Positions 17,654 to 26,524 are shown, numbered from the stretch's first letter. The stretch: DNA of 64,000 nt from Negadavirga shengliensis (GCF_042652345.1 NZ_JBHSJJ010000021.1:1-64000), one strand, 5' to 3'. The notes: generated by a model not told the origin, from the sequence alone. Program-made: numbers and translations.

Positions 17654-18928
17654 TCATTGGATACTCCAAGGGTTGAACCTGGCCCGGAATCCCAGCAGTC
17701 TGTGGATTCGGAGGATTTCGTTCCATTTCACCATGCGTTCACTGTGACGGAAAGAACCTACCTTGAGCTGGCCCGCATTGGTGGCGACTGCCAAATGGCT
17801 GATGAACGCATCTTCGGTTTCCCCACTGCGGGCTGAGACAACGGCTCTCCAGTTGGCTGCCTGTGTGATGCGGATCGCTTCCAGGGTTTCTGTCACGGTG
17901 CCGATTTGATTCAGTTTGATCAAGACCGCGTTGGCCAAATTATTCGCTATTCCTTCCCGGATGCGGGAAGGGTTGGTGGTAAACAAATCGTCTCCGATGA
18001 TCTGGATTTGGTTTCCATGGTGTTTCATTATGGTTTTCCAGCCTTCTATATCGGTGTCTGCCAAAGGATCTTCAAGGGAAATGATAGGGTATTGATCAAT
18101 CCATGTACTCAATAGCGATATAAACTCAGCCGATGTAAATGTCCGGTCATCCAAGCGAAACCGGTAAGTATTTGTGGTTTCGTCATAAAGATCACTTGCC
18201 GCAACATCAAGGGCAATGGAAGCGTCCTTGCCCGGTACATATCCTGCCGCTTTGATGCCTTCGGTCAGGGTATCCAGAATCTGCTCATGGCTATCAAATT
18301 CCGGCCAAAACCCACCTTCATCGGCCGCACCATAATACCTGCCCATTTTCTTCAGGAGTTTGCCTGTAGCATTGAACACCCGGAAAGTGATCTCCAGGGT
18401 TTCCTCATAATTGGAGGCACCGTTGGCTATGAGCAGAAAATCCTGGACATCCACCCGCCATTCGGCATGGGCGCCGCCCCCGATGATCTGGATCTCAGGA
18501 AAGGGCAGCAGGTTTCCTTCCGCACCACCCAACTGCTCAAATAAGGGAACCTGACGGGAATTGGCCACGGCAGCCAACACAGCGGTGGATACGGCCAATA
18601 TGGCGTTTGCCCCTAAATTGGACTTATTCGGGGTTCCATCCAGGTCGATCATGGTTTGGTCGACGGCCTGCTGGTTTTCCGGGTCTTTGCCCAGCAAGGC
18701 AGGGGCAATGATCCCATTGACGTGGCTGATGGCTTTGTCCACCGATTTGCCGTTGAAATGTTCGGGGTTGCCATCCCGTAATTCATGTGCTTCATATTGC
18801 CCGGTGGAAGCACCGGATGGGGCGACTCCCCGGCCCAAAGCCCCATTGCTCAGGGCCACTTCTACCTCAACTGTGGGATTTCCCCTGGAATCAAAAATGG
18901 TGTAGGCTTCAATTGATTTTATTTTCAC
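17654..18928 (-). CDS. Enolase superfamily protein (non-canonical enolase paralogue)
   Basis: The 424-residue protein aligns along its length with phosphopyruvate hydratase: FDSRGNPTVE (12-21), VAPSGAST (35-42), DLDGTPNKSNLGANAILAVS, ADEGGF (202-207), SLEDPLAD, IGDDLFTTN and VLIKLNQIG. The metal ligands Asp241, Glu286 and Asp313, the general base Lys338, Glu204, Arg367, Ser368 and Lys389 are kept. Two active-site positions differ from E. coli enolase: the SHRSGE histidine is Ala366 (SARSGE), and the QEF glutamate is Asp163 (VQDF). The SLSRS loop reads SFRHS. It overlaps an APH-type kinase gene by 20 bases. I infer a hydro-lyase on a different phosphorylated acid; a diverged true enolase cannot be excluded. 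Confidence 0.8.
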   Translation of the reverse strand: MKIKSIEAYTIFDSRGNPTVEVEVALSNGALGRGVAPSGASTGQYEAHELRDGNPEHFNGKSVDKAISHVNGIIAPALLGKDPENQQAVDQTMIDLDGTPNKSNLGANAILAVSTAVLAAVANSRQVPLFEQLGGAEGNLLPFPEIQIIGGGAHAEWRVDVQDFLLIANGASNYEETLEITFRVFNATGKLLKKMGRYYGAADEGGFWPEFDSHEQILDTLTEGIKAAGYVPGKDASIALDVAASDLYDETTNTYRFRLDDRTFTSAEFISLLSTWIDQYPIISLEDPLADTDIEGWKTIMKHHGNQIQIIGDDLFTTNPSRIREGIANNLANAVLIKLNQIGTVTETLEAIRITQAANWRAVVSARSGETEDAFISHLAVATNAGQLKVGSFRHSERMVKWNEILRIHRLLGFRARFNPWSIQ

Positions 18929-19922
18929 GGTATTCCAATTTATCGATTTGGTAAAACCAAAGCCTTATCAGGCTTTGGAGGTCATCATGTTTTTCTTTTA
19001 TATGTTTCAGTGCGAATGTACGGACAAACGCACGCCTTTCTTCATCCAGGTATTCCACCTGAGATTTACCGTCTACCCTGGCCAGCAAAAGCATCGGGAG
19101 CAAACGGCTGACACGATGCGCCAAACCGGCGTATGAGAAACCATTGGGCGTCCTTTGGTTTTGGTAGCCAGTCCAAAAAGTCTCCGCTAAAACCATAGGT
19201 CCGGTTTTTTCAGGCGCGTGATACAAGCCTTTCAGCAATAAATGGCATAGCAAAAAACCTATATCAAAAGCCGGATCTCCATAATAAGCCACTTCACTGT
19301 CCACAAGTACCATCCTGTTTGGAGCGATCAGGATGTTTTTTGGACTGAAATCTCCATGTATCAGACATTCCCTGCACCGGGTCAAACGTTCTGCTTCTTC
19401 AAGGATGGTGTCGGACACATCCGGATGTCTTTCGGCTGTATAATCGAGATAAGGCGATACCCTGAGTTCCCTAAAATTGGCAGTGCCATCAAACTGCCTG
19501 GCTGCAATAGGATCAGCAAATGAATGGTGGTGAATTTGACCTAGCAGGATTCCCGCATGCCGGGCATGATCGGGGTTGAAGTTCTTTTCCAGCAATAAGT
19601 GCTTCCAGTCGCTGAAGCCGTTCAGGAATTCCATGACGAAATACCCATCCCCCTCTCCCAATAGATGGGGTACGGATTGGCGCATGAATGCACCAACATA
19701 GCGGAGGAAGGCGGCTTCGTAGCGATTACGGGAAACATCAGCATACCAATCCGCTTTTACCTTGAGTTTTTTCAGCGCCCTTTTTACCACAAAGGTCCGT
19801 CCGTCATCATCAACTCTGTAGATTTCGCTGGACACGCCACCGGTAAGGGGGAAAACTCCGGGGGATTTCGAACGGAATACACCGTCTTTTCGGAGCAAAC
19901 TCAAAAATGCATTGTCTATCAT
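18909..19922 (-). CDS. APH/choline kinase-family phosphotransferase
   Basis: This 337-residue cytosolic kinase has the aminoglycoside phosphotransferase fold. The catalytic loop HGDFSPKN lies at 189-196, the metal-binding Asp208 in LVDSE, and the structural GDPAFD at 215-220. Lys47 in FVVKRAL is the likely ATP-contacting lysine. Such enzymes phosphorylate hydroxyls of small molecules (aminoglycosides, choline, methylthioribose, homoserine, sugars). Its stop overlaps the start of the enolase-like gene by 20 bases, which implies coupled translation. A kinase followed by a hydro-lyase that needs a phosphorylated substrate makes biochemical sense, so I favour a metabolic rather than a drug-resistance role. 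Confidence 0.87.
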   Translation of the reverse strand: MIDNAFLSLLRKDGVFRSKSPGVFPLTGGVSSEIYRVDDDGRTFVVKRALKKLKVKADWYADVSRNRYEAAFLRYVGAFMRQSVPHLLGEGDGYFVMEFLNGFSDWKHLLLEKNFNPDHARHAGILLGQIHHHSFADPIAARQFDGTANFRELRVSPYLDYTAERHPDVSDTILEEAERLTRCRECLIHGDFSPKNILIAPNRMVLVDSEVAYYGDPAFDIGFLLCHLLLKGLYHAPEKTGPMVLAETFWTGYQNQRTPNGFSYAGLAHRVSRLLPMLLLARVDGKSQVEYLDEERRAFVRTFALKHIKEKHDDLQSLIRLWFYQIDKLEYRENKIN

Positions 19923-20103
19923 AGAAACTGGTCTGATCGTTAAAACAGATTCCGCTTCGCCGGAAGATGATAAAGGTACTCAACATTTCTGAATGGGTGA
20001 AATAACGATCATGGCCGTTATTGCCCACAGATGTATGGAAAGATTGTAAAGTACAATAATGTTGTTTATTTTCAGGAGGAATAATTTTCTAAATGCCATA
20101 CTG

Positions 20104-21471
20104 ATGAAACCACTTACCACGCTGTTTTTTTGCATTTTGCTTAATTCTAATCTAGTTGGTCAAGAAAACCATATACAGTTACCGCCCCAGCTCTTGAGCG
20201 GTCCGATGGTAGGCCATACCACCTCCTCTCTGGCAAATATCTGGCTGGAAACGGACAAGGCCGCTGATGTGAAGGTACACTATTGGGTGGAGTCAGGATC
20301 CAGTCCCATTGTCAAGGGAGTGGCCGGGGGCCGGACCAGCGAAGAAGCCCCTCACGTGGGTACCGTGATTTTGGATAATCTGCCCGCCCGTGGGATCCTG
20401 CATTATGAACTGGAAATTGATGGGCAGGCTGTTCGGCCGCAGACCGTACAGTCGTTTATGCTAATGCCGGAGCCGGAAACGACGGCTGATTTCAAAGTGG
20501 CATTTGCTTCATGCATCAACCCGATCAGGGTGCCGCTGCAGCCTATATGGACCCAAGTGGCCATTTTTAATCCGGATGCACTTTTGCTCATCGGGGACAA
20601 TAACTACATGCCTATGCGGCCAGGGGCTTATGAAGCGCCGGAAAGCACCGTCAGTTTTGCATTGACCAGGTATCACCGGTACCTGCGGGACATTCCGGGG
20701 CTCAGAACCGTGCTGGCTACCACACCCACTTATGCCATTTGGGACGACCATGATTTTGGCCCCAACAACTCTGACAGGACATTCCGGTGGCGGAACCTTA
20801 CCCTGGACCTCTTTAAGAAATATTGGCCTAATCCATCGGCAGGTACCCCTGAAACACCGGGGATTTTCTATTCATTCAAAATAGCGGACGTGGAATTCTT
20901 CATGCTGGATGACCGCTATCACCGTGATCCAAATGAAGCGCCCGACAGGGCCACCATGCTGGGGTCCGGCCAGCTTTCCTGGCTTAGAGAAAAGCTAAAA
21001 GCAAGCACAGCCACCTTTAAGGTGATTGTGAACGGGCATACGATGACCATTGACCGGCAGGATGCAGGGGAGTATTGGGCGAATTTTGGTTCCGAGCGCG
21101 ATGACTTCCTGAATTGGATGTTTTCTGAGGGTATAAACGGGGTGTTTTTTATCTCTGGTGACTGGCATGTCGGCTCCCTGAGCCGGATTGATTTTTCAAA
21201 GGAAGGCTACCCTCTCTATGAGTTGATCAGCTCCAATGCAGCGGTGCATCCGGTGGAAGCCGATGACCACCTTTATAGGCAGAACAGGCAAACCTCCGGT
21301 CACAACAGGCGGTTTGACGGGCCCATCATCAATGATATTCTGGATTACAATTTTGGCCTTTTGGAATTTTCGGGCAAGGAGGGGGACCGCGCTGTCACCT
21401 TAAAACTTATCGACCATCGCGGCGAAGTGCGGGCCGCCCATGTGCTCAGAGAGAAGGACCTGACAAGATGA
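20104..21471 (+). CDS. PhoD-like metallophosphatase, exported
   Basis: I start at ATG 20104 (455 residues), where a clean signal peptide MKPLTTLFFCILLNSNLVGQ begins; an upstream in-frame ATG at 20059 adds an unlikely N-terminus. The protein has an N-terminal fibronectin-like PhoD_N region and a metallophosphatase domain. Metal-binding marks are AFASCINPIR, LIGDNNYMP, WDDHDFGPNNSD, LDDRYHR, NGHTMT and SGDWHVGS. PhoD-type enzymes are periplasmic alkaline phosphatases or phosphodiesterases that release phosphate. It stands alone; no Pho-box-like element is visible. Confidence 0.9.
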   Translation: MKPLTTLFFCILLNSNLVGQENHIQLPPQLLSGPMVGHTTSSLANIWLETDKAADVKVHYWVESGSSPIVKGVAGGRTSEEAPHVGTVILDNLPARGILHYELEIDGQAVRPQTVQSFMLMPEPETTADFKVAFASCINPIRVPLQPIWTQVAIFNPDALLLIGDNNYMPMRPGAYEAPESTVSFALTRYHRYLRDIPGLRTVLATTPTYAIWDDHDFGPNNSDRTFRWRNLTLDLFKKYWPNPSAGTPETPGIFYSFKIADVEFFMLDDRYHRDPNEAPDRATMLGSGQLSWLREKLKASTATFKVIVNGHTMTIDRQDAGEYWANFGSERDDFLNWMFSEGINGVFFISGDWHVGSLSRIDFSKEGYPLYELISSNAAVHPVEADDHLYRQNRQTSGHNRRFDGPIINDILDYNFGLLEFSGKEGDRAVTLKLIDHRGEVRAAHVLREKDLTR

Positions 21472-21662
21472 AAATTGGAGGACATGAGGAACGGGGCGTT
21501 TTCATTGCCTTGTGGTTGTCGTGATTGTCATGGTTGGGGAGTGGAATAGGGTTGCGTCTTAGGTTTTTGCGGAAGTCTACAGTTTCAGGACCAAATATTT
21601 GTCCACTAACATTGAATAAAAGTCGGGACAAGCTATCCCGACCTGCCGTGCGGGACAAATTG

Positions 21663-21747
21663 TGGCCGATAAAAAAGCAATTATAAACATATGAAACCAC
21701 CATGTCGAGTCTTGACACACAGGAAGATGATTATCAGTGGTGGTTCT
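21663..21747 (+). repeat. Structured tandem unit, copy 1
   Basis: The unit begins tggccgataaaaaag, continues aattataaacatATGaaa, and then forms a perfect 8-bp stem AACCACCA (21695-21702) with TGGTGGTT (21738-21745). The loop contains GACACACAG and GATGATTAT separated by three bases. The stem sequence is different from copy 2 while the loop is conserved. Confidence 0.6.
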
Positions 21748-21773
21748 CCCGAATCAGTTCGGGACAAGCTATA

Positions 21774-21861
21774 TGGCCGATAAAAAAACAAATTATAAAC
21801 ATATGAAATCGAGCATGCCGTAAGCGACACACAGAGGGATGATTATAAGGCATGCGAGATT
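21774..21861 (+). repeat. Structured tandem unit, copy 2
   Basis: The unit has the same head (tggccgataaaaaaac, aattataaacatATGaaa) and the same loop words GACACACAG and GATGATTAT. The stem is GCATGCC (21813-21819) with GGCATGC (21849-21855), extended by two more pairs across a tandem G-A mismatch. A third partial head, aaaaaacaattataatcatATG, directly precedes the next gene at 21876-21897. Confidence 0.6.
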
Positions 21862-21894
21862 CCATATGACCTTTGAAAAAACAATTATAATCAT

Positions 21895-23139
21895 ATGAGA
21901 TACACGGCATTACTGAATATGAATAAGCAAGGGGTTTTCCTGATCGTGCTTCTGGGCTTAATGGCTACCATTCCCGGGTTTTCACAGCATTATTTTCCGG
22001 ATAAGGGTGTCTGGGAGGAAAAAGAACCTTCCGAAATGAAGGTAAACCCCGAAAAGCTAAAGGCGGCCGTGGCGTTCGCCGTCCGGGAGGAAAGTGATTC
22101 GGATAAAAACTTGAAAATGGCCCATTATCTGGGAGGGTTTGGCAGGGAACCTTTTGGCTTTCCGGTTGGCCCTATGAGGGACAGGGGAGAGGCTACCGGC
22201 CTGATTGTGTACCAGGGGTATGTCATTGCCAAATGGGGAAATCCCGAACGGGTGGACCTTACCTTCAGCGTGGCCAAAAGTATCCTGTCCACCACCGTTG
22301 GCCTGGCGGTGGACCAGGGTTTAATCAGGAGTGAAAAGGACCTGGTTTATCCCTACATGGCGCCGATCATTCCGTATGAACCCCAACGTCCGGCGGTCAA
22401 CAAATCCGATCACCTGGATCAGGAGGATGTCTTTGATCTTTTTGATACGGAACACAACCGCAAAATTACATGGGAGCACTTGCTGAGACAGACCTCTGAT
22501 TGGGAAGGGACTTTGTGGGGAAAGCCCGATTGGGCAGACAGACCGGAGGGAAACAGTAACGAATGGCTGACAAGAACCCGCCATGAACCGGGTACCGTGT
22601 ACAAATACAATGACACCCGGGTGAACGTGTTGGCCCTGGCCGCCTTGAATGTATGGAGAAAACCCCTTCCCGTGGTGCTTAAGGAGCATATCATGGACAG
22701 AATCGGAGCCAGCGACACCTGGCGCTGGACGGGATATGAAAATTCCTTTGTGATCTTGGACGGCCAAATCATGCAATCCGTCAGTGGAGGCTCACACTGG
22801 GGAGGCGGGATGTTTATCAATGCGTATGATCAGGCACGGTTTGGCTACCTCACCCTTCGCAAAGGCAAATGGAAGGATCAGCAGGTGATATCCGAAGAAT
22901 GGATCAACAAATCCAGGACGCCTACTTCTGTCCAAACCAATTATGGGTTTATGAATTATTTCCTCAACACCGATAGAAAAGAGATTCCCGCCGCACCAGA
23001 AAGTGCCTTTTTCCATTTGGGAGCCGGGACGAACATGATCTATGTGGATGAAGAAAACGATCTGGTCATTGTCAGCCGGTGGATCAAAAACGAGCAAAAA
23101 GCCGAGTTGGTGAAGTTGGTTTTGGAGAGCCTTCCTTAA
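21895..23139 (+). CDS. Serine hydrolase, class C beta-lactamase-like
   Basis: The 414-residue exported protein has a signal peptide (about residues 10-31, ending GFSQ). The nucleophile motif is SVAK at 125-128, followed by a YND triad (VYKYNDTRVN) and an HLGAG motif in place of KTG. This is the class C/AmpC-like serine hydrolase set, which in Bacteroidota more often marks esterases, D-aminopeptidases or carboxypeptidases than antibiotic resistance. ATG 21895 sits in a leader repeated in the two units upstream; ATG 21919 is an alternative start just before the signal sequence. Confidence 0.87.
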   Translation: MRYTALLNMNKQGVFLIVLLGLMATIPGFSQHYFPDKGVWEEKEPSEMKVNPEKLKAAVAFAVREESDSDKNLKMAHYLGGFGREPFGFPVGPMRDRGEATGLIVYQGYVIAKWGNPERVDLTFSVAKSILSTTVGLAVDQGLIRSEKDLVYPYMAPIIPYEPQRPAVNKSDHLDQEDVFDLFDTEHNRKITWEHLLRQTSDWEGTLWGKPDWADRPEGNSNEWLTRTRHEPGTVYKYNDTRVNVLALAALNVWRKPLPVVLKEHIMDRIGASDTWRWTGYENSFVILDGQIMQSVSGGSHWGGGMFINAYDQARFGYLTLRKGKWKDQQVISEEWINKSRTPTSVQTNYGFMNYFLNTDRKEIPAAPESAFFHLGAGTNMIYVDEENDLVIVSRWIKNEQKAELVKLVLESLP

Positions 23140-23185
23140 CTTTTTCTTGATTTCGGGTTAAGCAATGAATTTTTTTGTCCACCAA

Positions 23186-23265
23186 TCCCGAAGCAAGTTC
23201 CCCGAAATCAGTTCCCCGAAACCAGTTCGGGGCAGGCTAGGGCAGGCTGGGACAGGTCTCCATGG
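23186..23265. repeat. cccgaa..agttc-type short repeats
   Basis: Three near-identical units (cccgaagcaagttcc, cccgaaatcagttcc, cccgaaaccagttcgg) follow one another, then gggcaggct and gggacaggt. The same vocabulary occurs at 21622-21770. These look like expanded dispersed repeat fragments with no coding value. Confidence 0.5.
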
Positions 23266-23388
23266 ATTGTCATGGATTTTATGAATGGTTTGGGTTGCGG
23301 AAACCAAATTGCCTTCATTTTTCGTGTGAGTCGTCCTGAAAATGGTTGGCAAGCTGAGGTCGACTGACGTTACTGCTTATGTTTTTCA

Positions 23389-23565
23389 ATTCCGTTGGGA
23401 TTTTGTCATGGTTTTTGCTTGGTTCCCCGCAAAAACGCACGCCAAAATCTTGTCAAATTTGCCCATAGGTTCCGGGGACTGTCATGCCCGGGTACAATAT
23501 TTTTCACCCGCTACGCGGGTTTTGCTACGGTTTGAAAGCTTCGATAGTTGGCTTCAACTCAGGTT
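23389..23565. repeat. Multi-hairpin dispersed element, copy 1
   Basis: About 175 bases match 43256-43434. It contains an outer stem GATTTTG (23399-23405) with CAAAATC (23443-23449), an inner stem TTTTTGC with GCAAAAA, a second hairpin CCGGG with CCCGG (23472-23491), and a third ACCCGC-TAC-GCGGGT (23506-23520). It ends 7 bases before the stop end of the minus-strand M48 protease gene. Confidence 0.65.
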
Positions 23566-23572
23566 GACATTT

Positions 23573-25000
23573 TTATTTTTCCACTACTTTGATCAGCATA
23601 CCTTTGGTGAGGGGGGCATCCAGGTCCATGCCGTTTAAAATCGCCAGTTCTTCCAGGCGCTCTTCCGGCATGTTAAAACCGGTCAGGGCGGCCTGTAAAG
23701 TCATCGGCTTATCTATGGTTTTTACCCTTACCACTTCAGGTTGCCGGTTAAGTTTTTTGGGATCTTTTAGCTCTTTGAAGTTCCTCATCGTGGAGAGAAA
23801 GGCAGGTTGATATTTTGAAAAGTTGCGCACATCCGATATGCCCATAAAGCTGTATATGTTGTTTTCAAACTGGATCAGATAAGAAAGTACCCGGACGGTG
23901 GCGTTTTCCTGCTTTTGGTCGGCTACTGTCCTTAGGGCGGAGAGGCCATGGATGGTTTCCTGTTGGGATTCTACCAGTTCAAGGTTGTATTGTTCAAGGA
24001 TGTTGTTGGCGGCTTCTTTGAGGGAATTGCCTTTGGTCAGGGAGAGCATCATGACAGCCTCGCCGTTTTTCGGAGCCATCTGTACCTGCTGAGGTGTGTT
24101 TTGAAGATTCCAGGCATCGGGTGTGGGGAATTCAAACTTTAATACCGGATGATAAAAAGTACCCCTTTCTACAAAACCCTGCTTGGGGTCTTCCCCGTAA
24201 ATCAGTCCGTCAATTCGCCTTAAATAACTTTCCCTGTTGATTTCCGCATTGGAAAGGTTCAATTTCTGCTGCCATTCTTCGGCCAACTGTGCCACAGCCA
24301 CATTCCGGTCAGCCGGGGAAGGGTGAGTGGACAAAAACTCCGGGACAGGGCTGCCTCCGGCCCTTGCCTGTTGCCTTTCCAAGGTCTTGAAAAAGCCGGC
24401 CATCTCTTTTGCGTCGTAGCGGATCTTGGAGGAATATTCCACCCCCAGCCTGTCGGATTGCCGTTCTGCCTCCCGGCCGAAACTCAGAAAGGCCAGCTGC
24501 ATGCCCTGGGACAGGGGTTCTACAAACTCAGACAGCTCAGGGACCAAAACGATGCCCGCTATGATGCCGATTTGGCCAAGTAAGGCATTTCTTTGCTGGA
24601 TGACCGAGTGCCGGGCGGTGATATGGCCGATTTCATGGCCGAGAACACCGGCAAATTCCGCTTCATTGTTGAAGTGGGCCATGATCCCCCTGGTAAAGTA
24701 GACAAAGCCACCGGGCACAGCGAAAGCATTGATCACCGGGGAATCCACAATTTTGAATTCATAGGCCAATTTGGGGCGGTGGGATATGGCGGCCATTTCC
24801 AGCCCCTTTTCGGTGATGAATTTTTGCAGTTCGGGGTCTTCATAGAGTCCAAAAAAAGCTACGATTTCAGGGTCGGCCTGCTTTCCCATATTGATTTCCT
24901 GGGCTTCCGACATCAGGACCAACTGTTTCCGGCCGGTAACCGGATTGCGGGCACATCCCCAGAGAAACAGAAATGCAAAAAATATACTTATCTGAACCAT
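23573..25000 (-). CDS. M48 family metalloprotease lipoprotein (BepA/LoiP-like)
   Basis: From ATG 25000 the protein has 475 residues and a short lipoprotein signal with lipobox LWGC (Cys16). In-frame starts at 25105 and 25156 would add a basic extension and are less likely but possible. The zinc site is HEIGH at 122-126, with the family segments AFAVPGGFVYFTRG, a third ligand in FGREAERQSDRLG, and STHPSPADR. The C-terminus (about 430-475) resembles a LysM-like or peptidase-tail domain (TLQAALTGFNMPEERLEELAILNGMD). Such periplasmic proteases assist outer-membrane protein quality control. A structured repeat lies directly behind the stop. Confidence 0.9.
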   Translation of the reverse strand: MVQISIFFAFLFLWGCARNPVTGRKQLVLMSEAQEINMGKQADPEIVAFFGLYEDPELQKFITEKGLEMAAISHRPKLAYEFKIVDSPVINAFAVPGGFVYFTRGIMAHFNNEAEFAGVLGHEIGHITARHSVIQQRNALLGQIGIIAGIVLVPELSEFVEPLSQGMQLAFLSFGREAERQSDRLGVEYSSKIRYDAKEMAGFFKTLERQQARAGGSPVPEFLSTHPSPADRNVAVAQLAEEWQQKLNLSNAEINRESYLRRIDGLIYGEDPKQGFVERGTFYHPVLKFEFPTPDAWNLQNTPQQVQMAPKNGEAVMMLSLTKGNSLKEAANNILEQYNLELVESQQETIHGLSALRTVADQKQENATVRVLSYLIQFENNIYSFMGISDVRNFSKYQPAFLSTMRNFKELKDPKKLNRQPEVVRVKTIDKPMTLQAALTGFNMPEERLEELAILNGMDLDAPLTKGMLIKVVEK

Positions 25001-25272
25001 CAAGACAGGCTTTTTTATGCTAACCGGCGCGGTAGGTGTTCGATGCCCCTTCTTCTTCTTCGGATAGCGCGTTGTTATGAAAAGGGAATTTTTATTTTCT
25101 GGCATAATTGGGTATAGATGGATTGTTGCTGTAAAGGTTGATTTATCAAAAATCATACAAATACATCCTTTTTATATTATCTTTTACGGTCATGCCTGGA
25201 TGACTGGAAATATTTTTTATTAAATTGACAGGAAATTTTATAAATAAAAACCATCTAACACCTTCTACTAAC

Positions 25273-26160
25273 ATGGAACCCATAAAAAAAGAAGATTTAA
25301 ATCAGGAGATTTTTGACATATATGATGAATATGTGCACAGCAAAATAGACCGCAGGGTTTTTGTAAACCGCTTGTCTGCTTATGCCGTGGGCGGGTTGAC
25401 GGTTTCGGCCATCATGGGGTTTTTATTGCCCAATTATGCTAAAACCAAGCGGTTTCACCTTGACGATCCGCGTCTGATTTCGGAATATGTGGCGTATGAT
25501 TCTCCCAAAGGAGCGGGAAAAATGCGAGGCTTGTTAACCAGACCGGCTGATAAGACCGGGAAACTGCCCGGAATAATCGTGGTGCATGAAAACCGGGGAC
25601 TCAATCCCTACATAGAGGACACTGCTCACCAGGCAGCCATGGAAGGGTTTGTGGCATTTGCGCCGGACGCCCTTACGCCTTTTGGAGGGTATCCCGGTAC
25701 GGATGATGAAGGAAGGACCCTGCAGGCAAAGCGCGACCGGGAGGACATGTTGGAGGATTTTATCGCTGCCTATGAGATGCTTAAAGGACATGAAACCTGT
25801 ACTGGAAAGGTTGGTGTGGTGGGTTTTTGTTTCGGTGCCTGGATCACCAATATGATGGCTGTCCGTATTCCTGATTTGCTTGCCGCTGTCCCTTTTTATG
25901 GAGGACAGGCCCCCGCTGAGGAAGTTCCCGCGATTAAGGCTCCGTTACAGCTTCATTTTGCAGAACTGGATACGCGGGTAAATGAGGGATGGCCAGCGTA
26001 TGAAGCCGCTTTGAAAGCCAACAACAAGGAATTTGAAGTTTATTTCTATCCCCAGGTCAATCATGGTTTCCACAACCATTCCACCCCCCGATACGATGAA
26101 GCCGCTGCGGAATTGGCCTGGGGAAGAGCCGTTGCTTTTTTTAATAAAAAACTAAAGTGA
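25273..26160 (+). CDS. Dienelactone hydrolase family protein
   Basis: From ATG 25273 the protein has 295 residues; the longer frame to 25225 lacks support. It is an alpha/beta hydrolase with Glu106 in VVHENRGL, nucleophile Cys186 in GFCFGAW, an Asp in HFAELDTRVN and His in VNHGFHN, the dienelactone hydrolase set. A basic stretch DRRVFVNRL (26-34) and a hydrophobic segment (35-56) suggest a twin-arginine-like export signal or anchor. The substrate is unknown; homologues in Bacteroidota are broadly distributed. It is divergent from the M48 gene. Confidence 0.88.
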   Translation: MEPIKKEDLNQEIFDIYDEYVHSKIDRRVFVNRLSAYAVGGLTVSAIMGFLLPNYAKTKRFHLDDPRLISEYVAYDSPKGAGKMRGLLTRPADKTGKLPGIIVVHENRGLNPYIEDTAHQAAMEGFVAFAPDALTPFGGYPGTDDEGRTLQAKRDREDMLEDFIAAYEMLKGHETCTGKVGVVGFCFGAWITNMMAVRIPDLLAAVPFYGGQAPAEEVPAIKAPLQLHFAELDTRVNEGWPAYEAALKANNKEFEVYFYPQVNHGFHNHSTPRYDEAAAELAWGRAVAFFNKKLK

Positions 26161-26524
26161 GGGTTTAGGCTACGAGTTTAGATTTTAACAGCGTAGAGGT
26201 TTCTGAAAAAGAGCTGGGATATTTAAATTCCAACCGTGCGCTGGGCGTAGTTTGTAACTACGCCTTTTTATCTTTCTGAATTTGTAATTCAATTATTTGA
26301 TGTCGCTTATGATTTTGGGGAAAGGGTGTATTATTGATAATTATTTGGGGATAATTCCACATCACATCCACTCTTGAGGGTTTAGAAAGCCGGCATTGCA
26401 AATGGCTCTGTACCATTTTTCAAAAGGGATAGGAAAGGTTGTTTTATTGAATGTAATTAAGACCCGCCGATATCTGTGTTTTCTTTTTTTGTATATTTAT
26501 TCCTAAACCCAACAGTTTGTTACC
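26161..26524. other. Intergenic region with hairpin repeat copy 2
   Basis: I see no gene here. Positions 26243-26263 are a perfect hairpin GGCGTAGTT-TGT-AACTACGCC, followed by a tail shared with 327-375. No TAnnTTTG promoter box was found before the GH16-like gene. Confidence 0.55.
26243..26300. repeat. Dispersed GGCGT..CGCC hairpin repeat, copy 2
   Basis: The 9-bp stem with a TGT loop is perfect and the downstream tail (cctttt, tatct, tctgaatttg, aattcaat) matches copy 1 near 327-375. Confidence 0.6.

Larger units (their letters stand above)
21472..21894. other. Intergenic region of tandem structured repeats
   Basis: The first part (21476-21620) has no gene. Positions 21622-21642 are an inverted repeat, gtcggga-caagcta-tcccgac. 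From 21663 two related units about 111 bases apart follow, described separately. I see no gene of credible length. Confidence 0.6.

Noticed and set aside
17421..17726. A 101-codon minus-strand frame before the enolase-like gene
   Set aside because: It overlaps the enolase C-terminus in another frame, has no family resemblance and spans repeat debris.
21663..21861. CRISPR array or integron attC sites in the tandem units
   Set aside because: Only two units occur, with long unlike interiors and no equal spacers. The stem ends do not match attC core sites and no integrase or cas gene is present.
21895..23139. Antibiotic-resistance beta-lactamase
   Set aside because: The SVAK/YND/HLG set marks a class C-type fold, but many exported esterases and peptidases share it. 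No resistance context exists.
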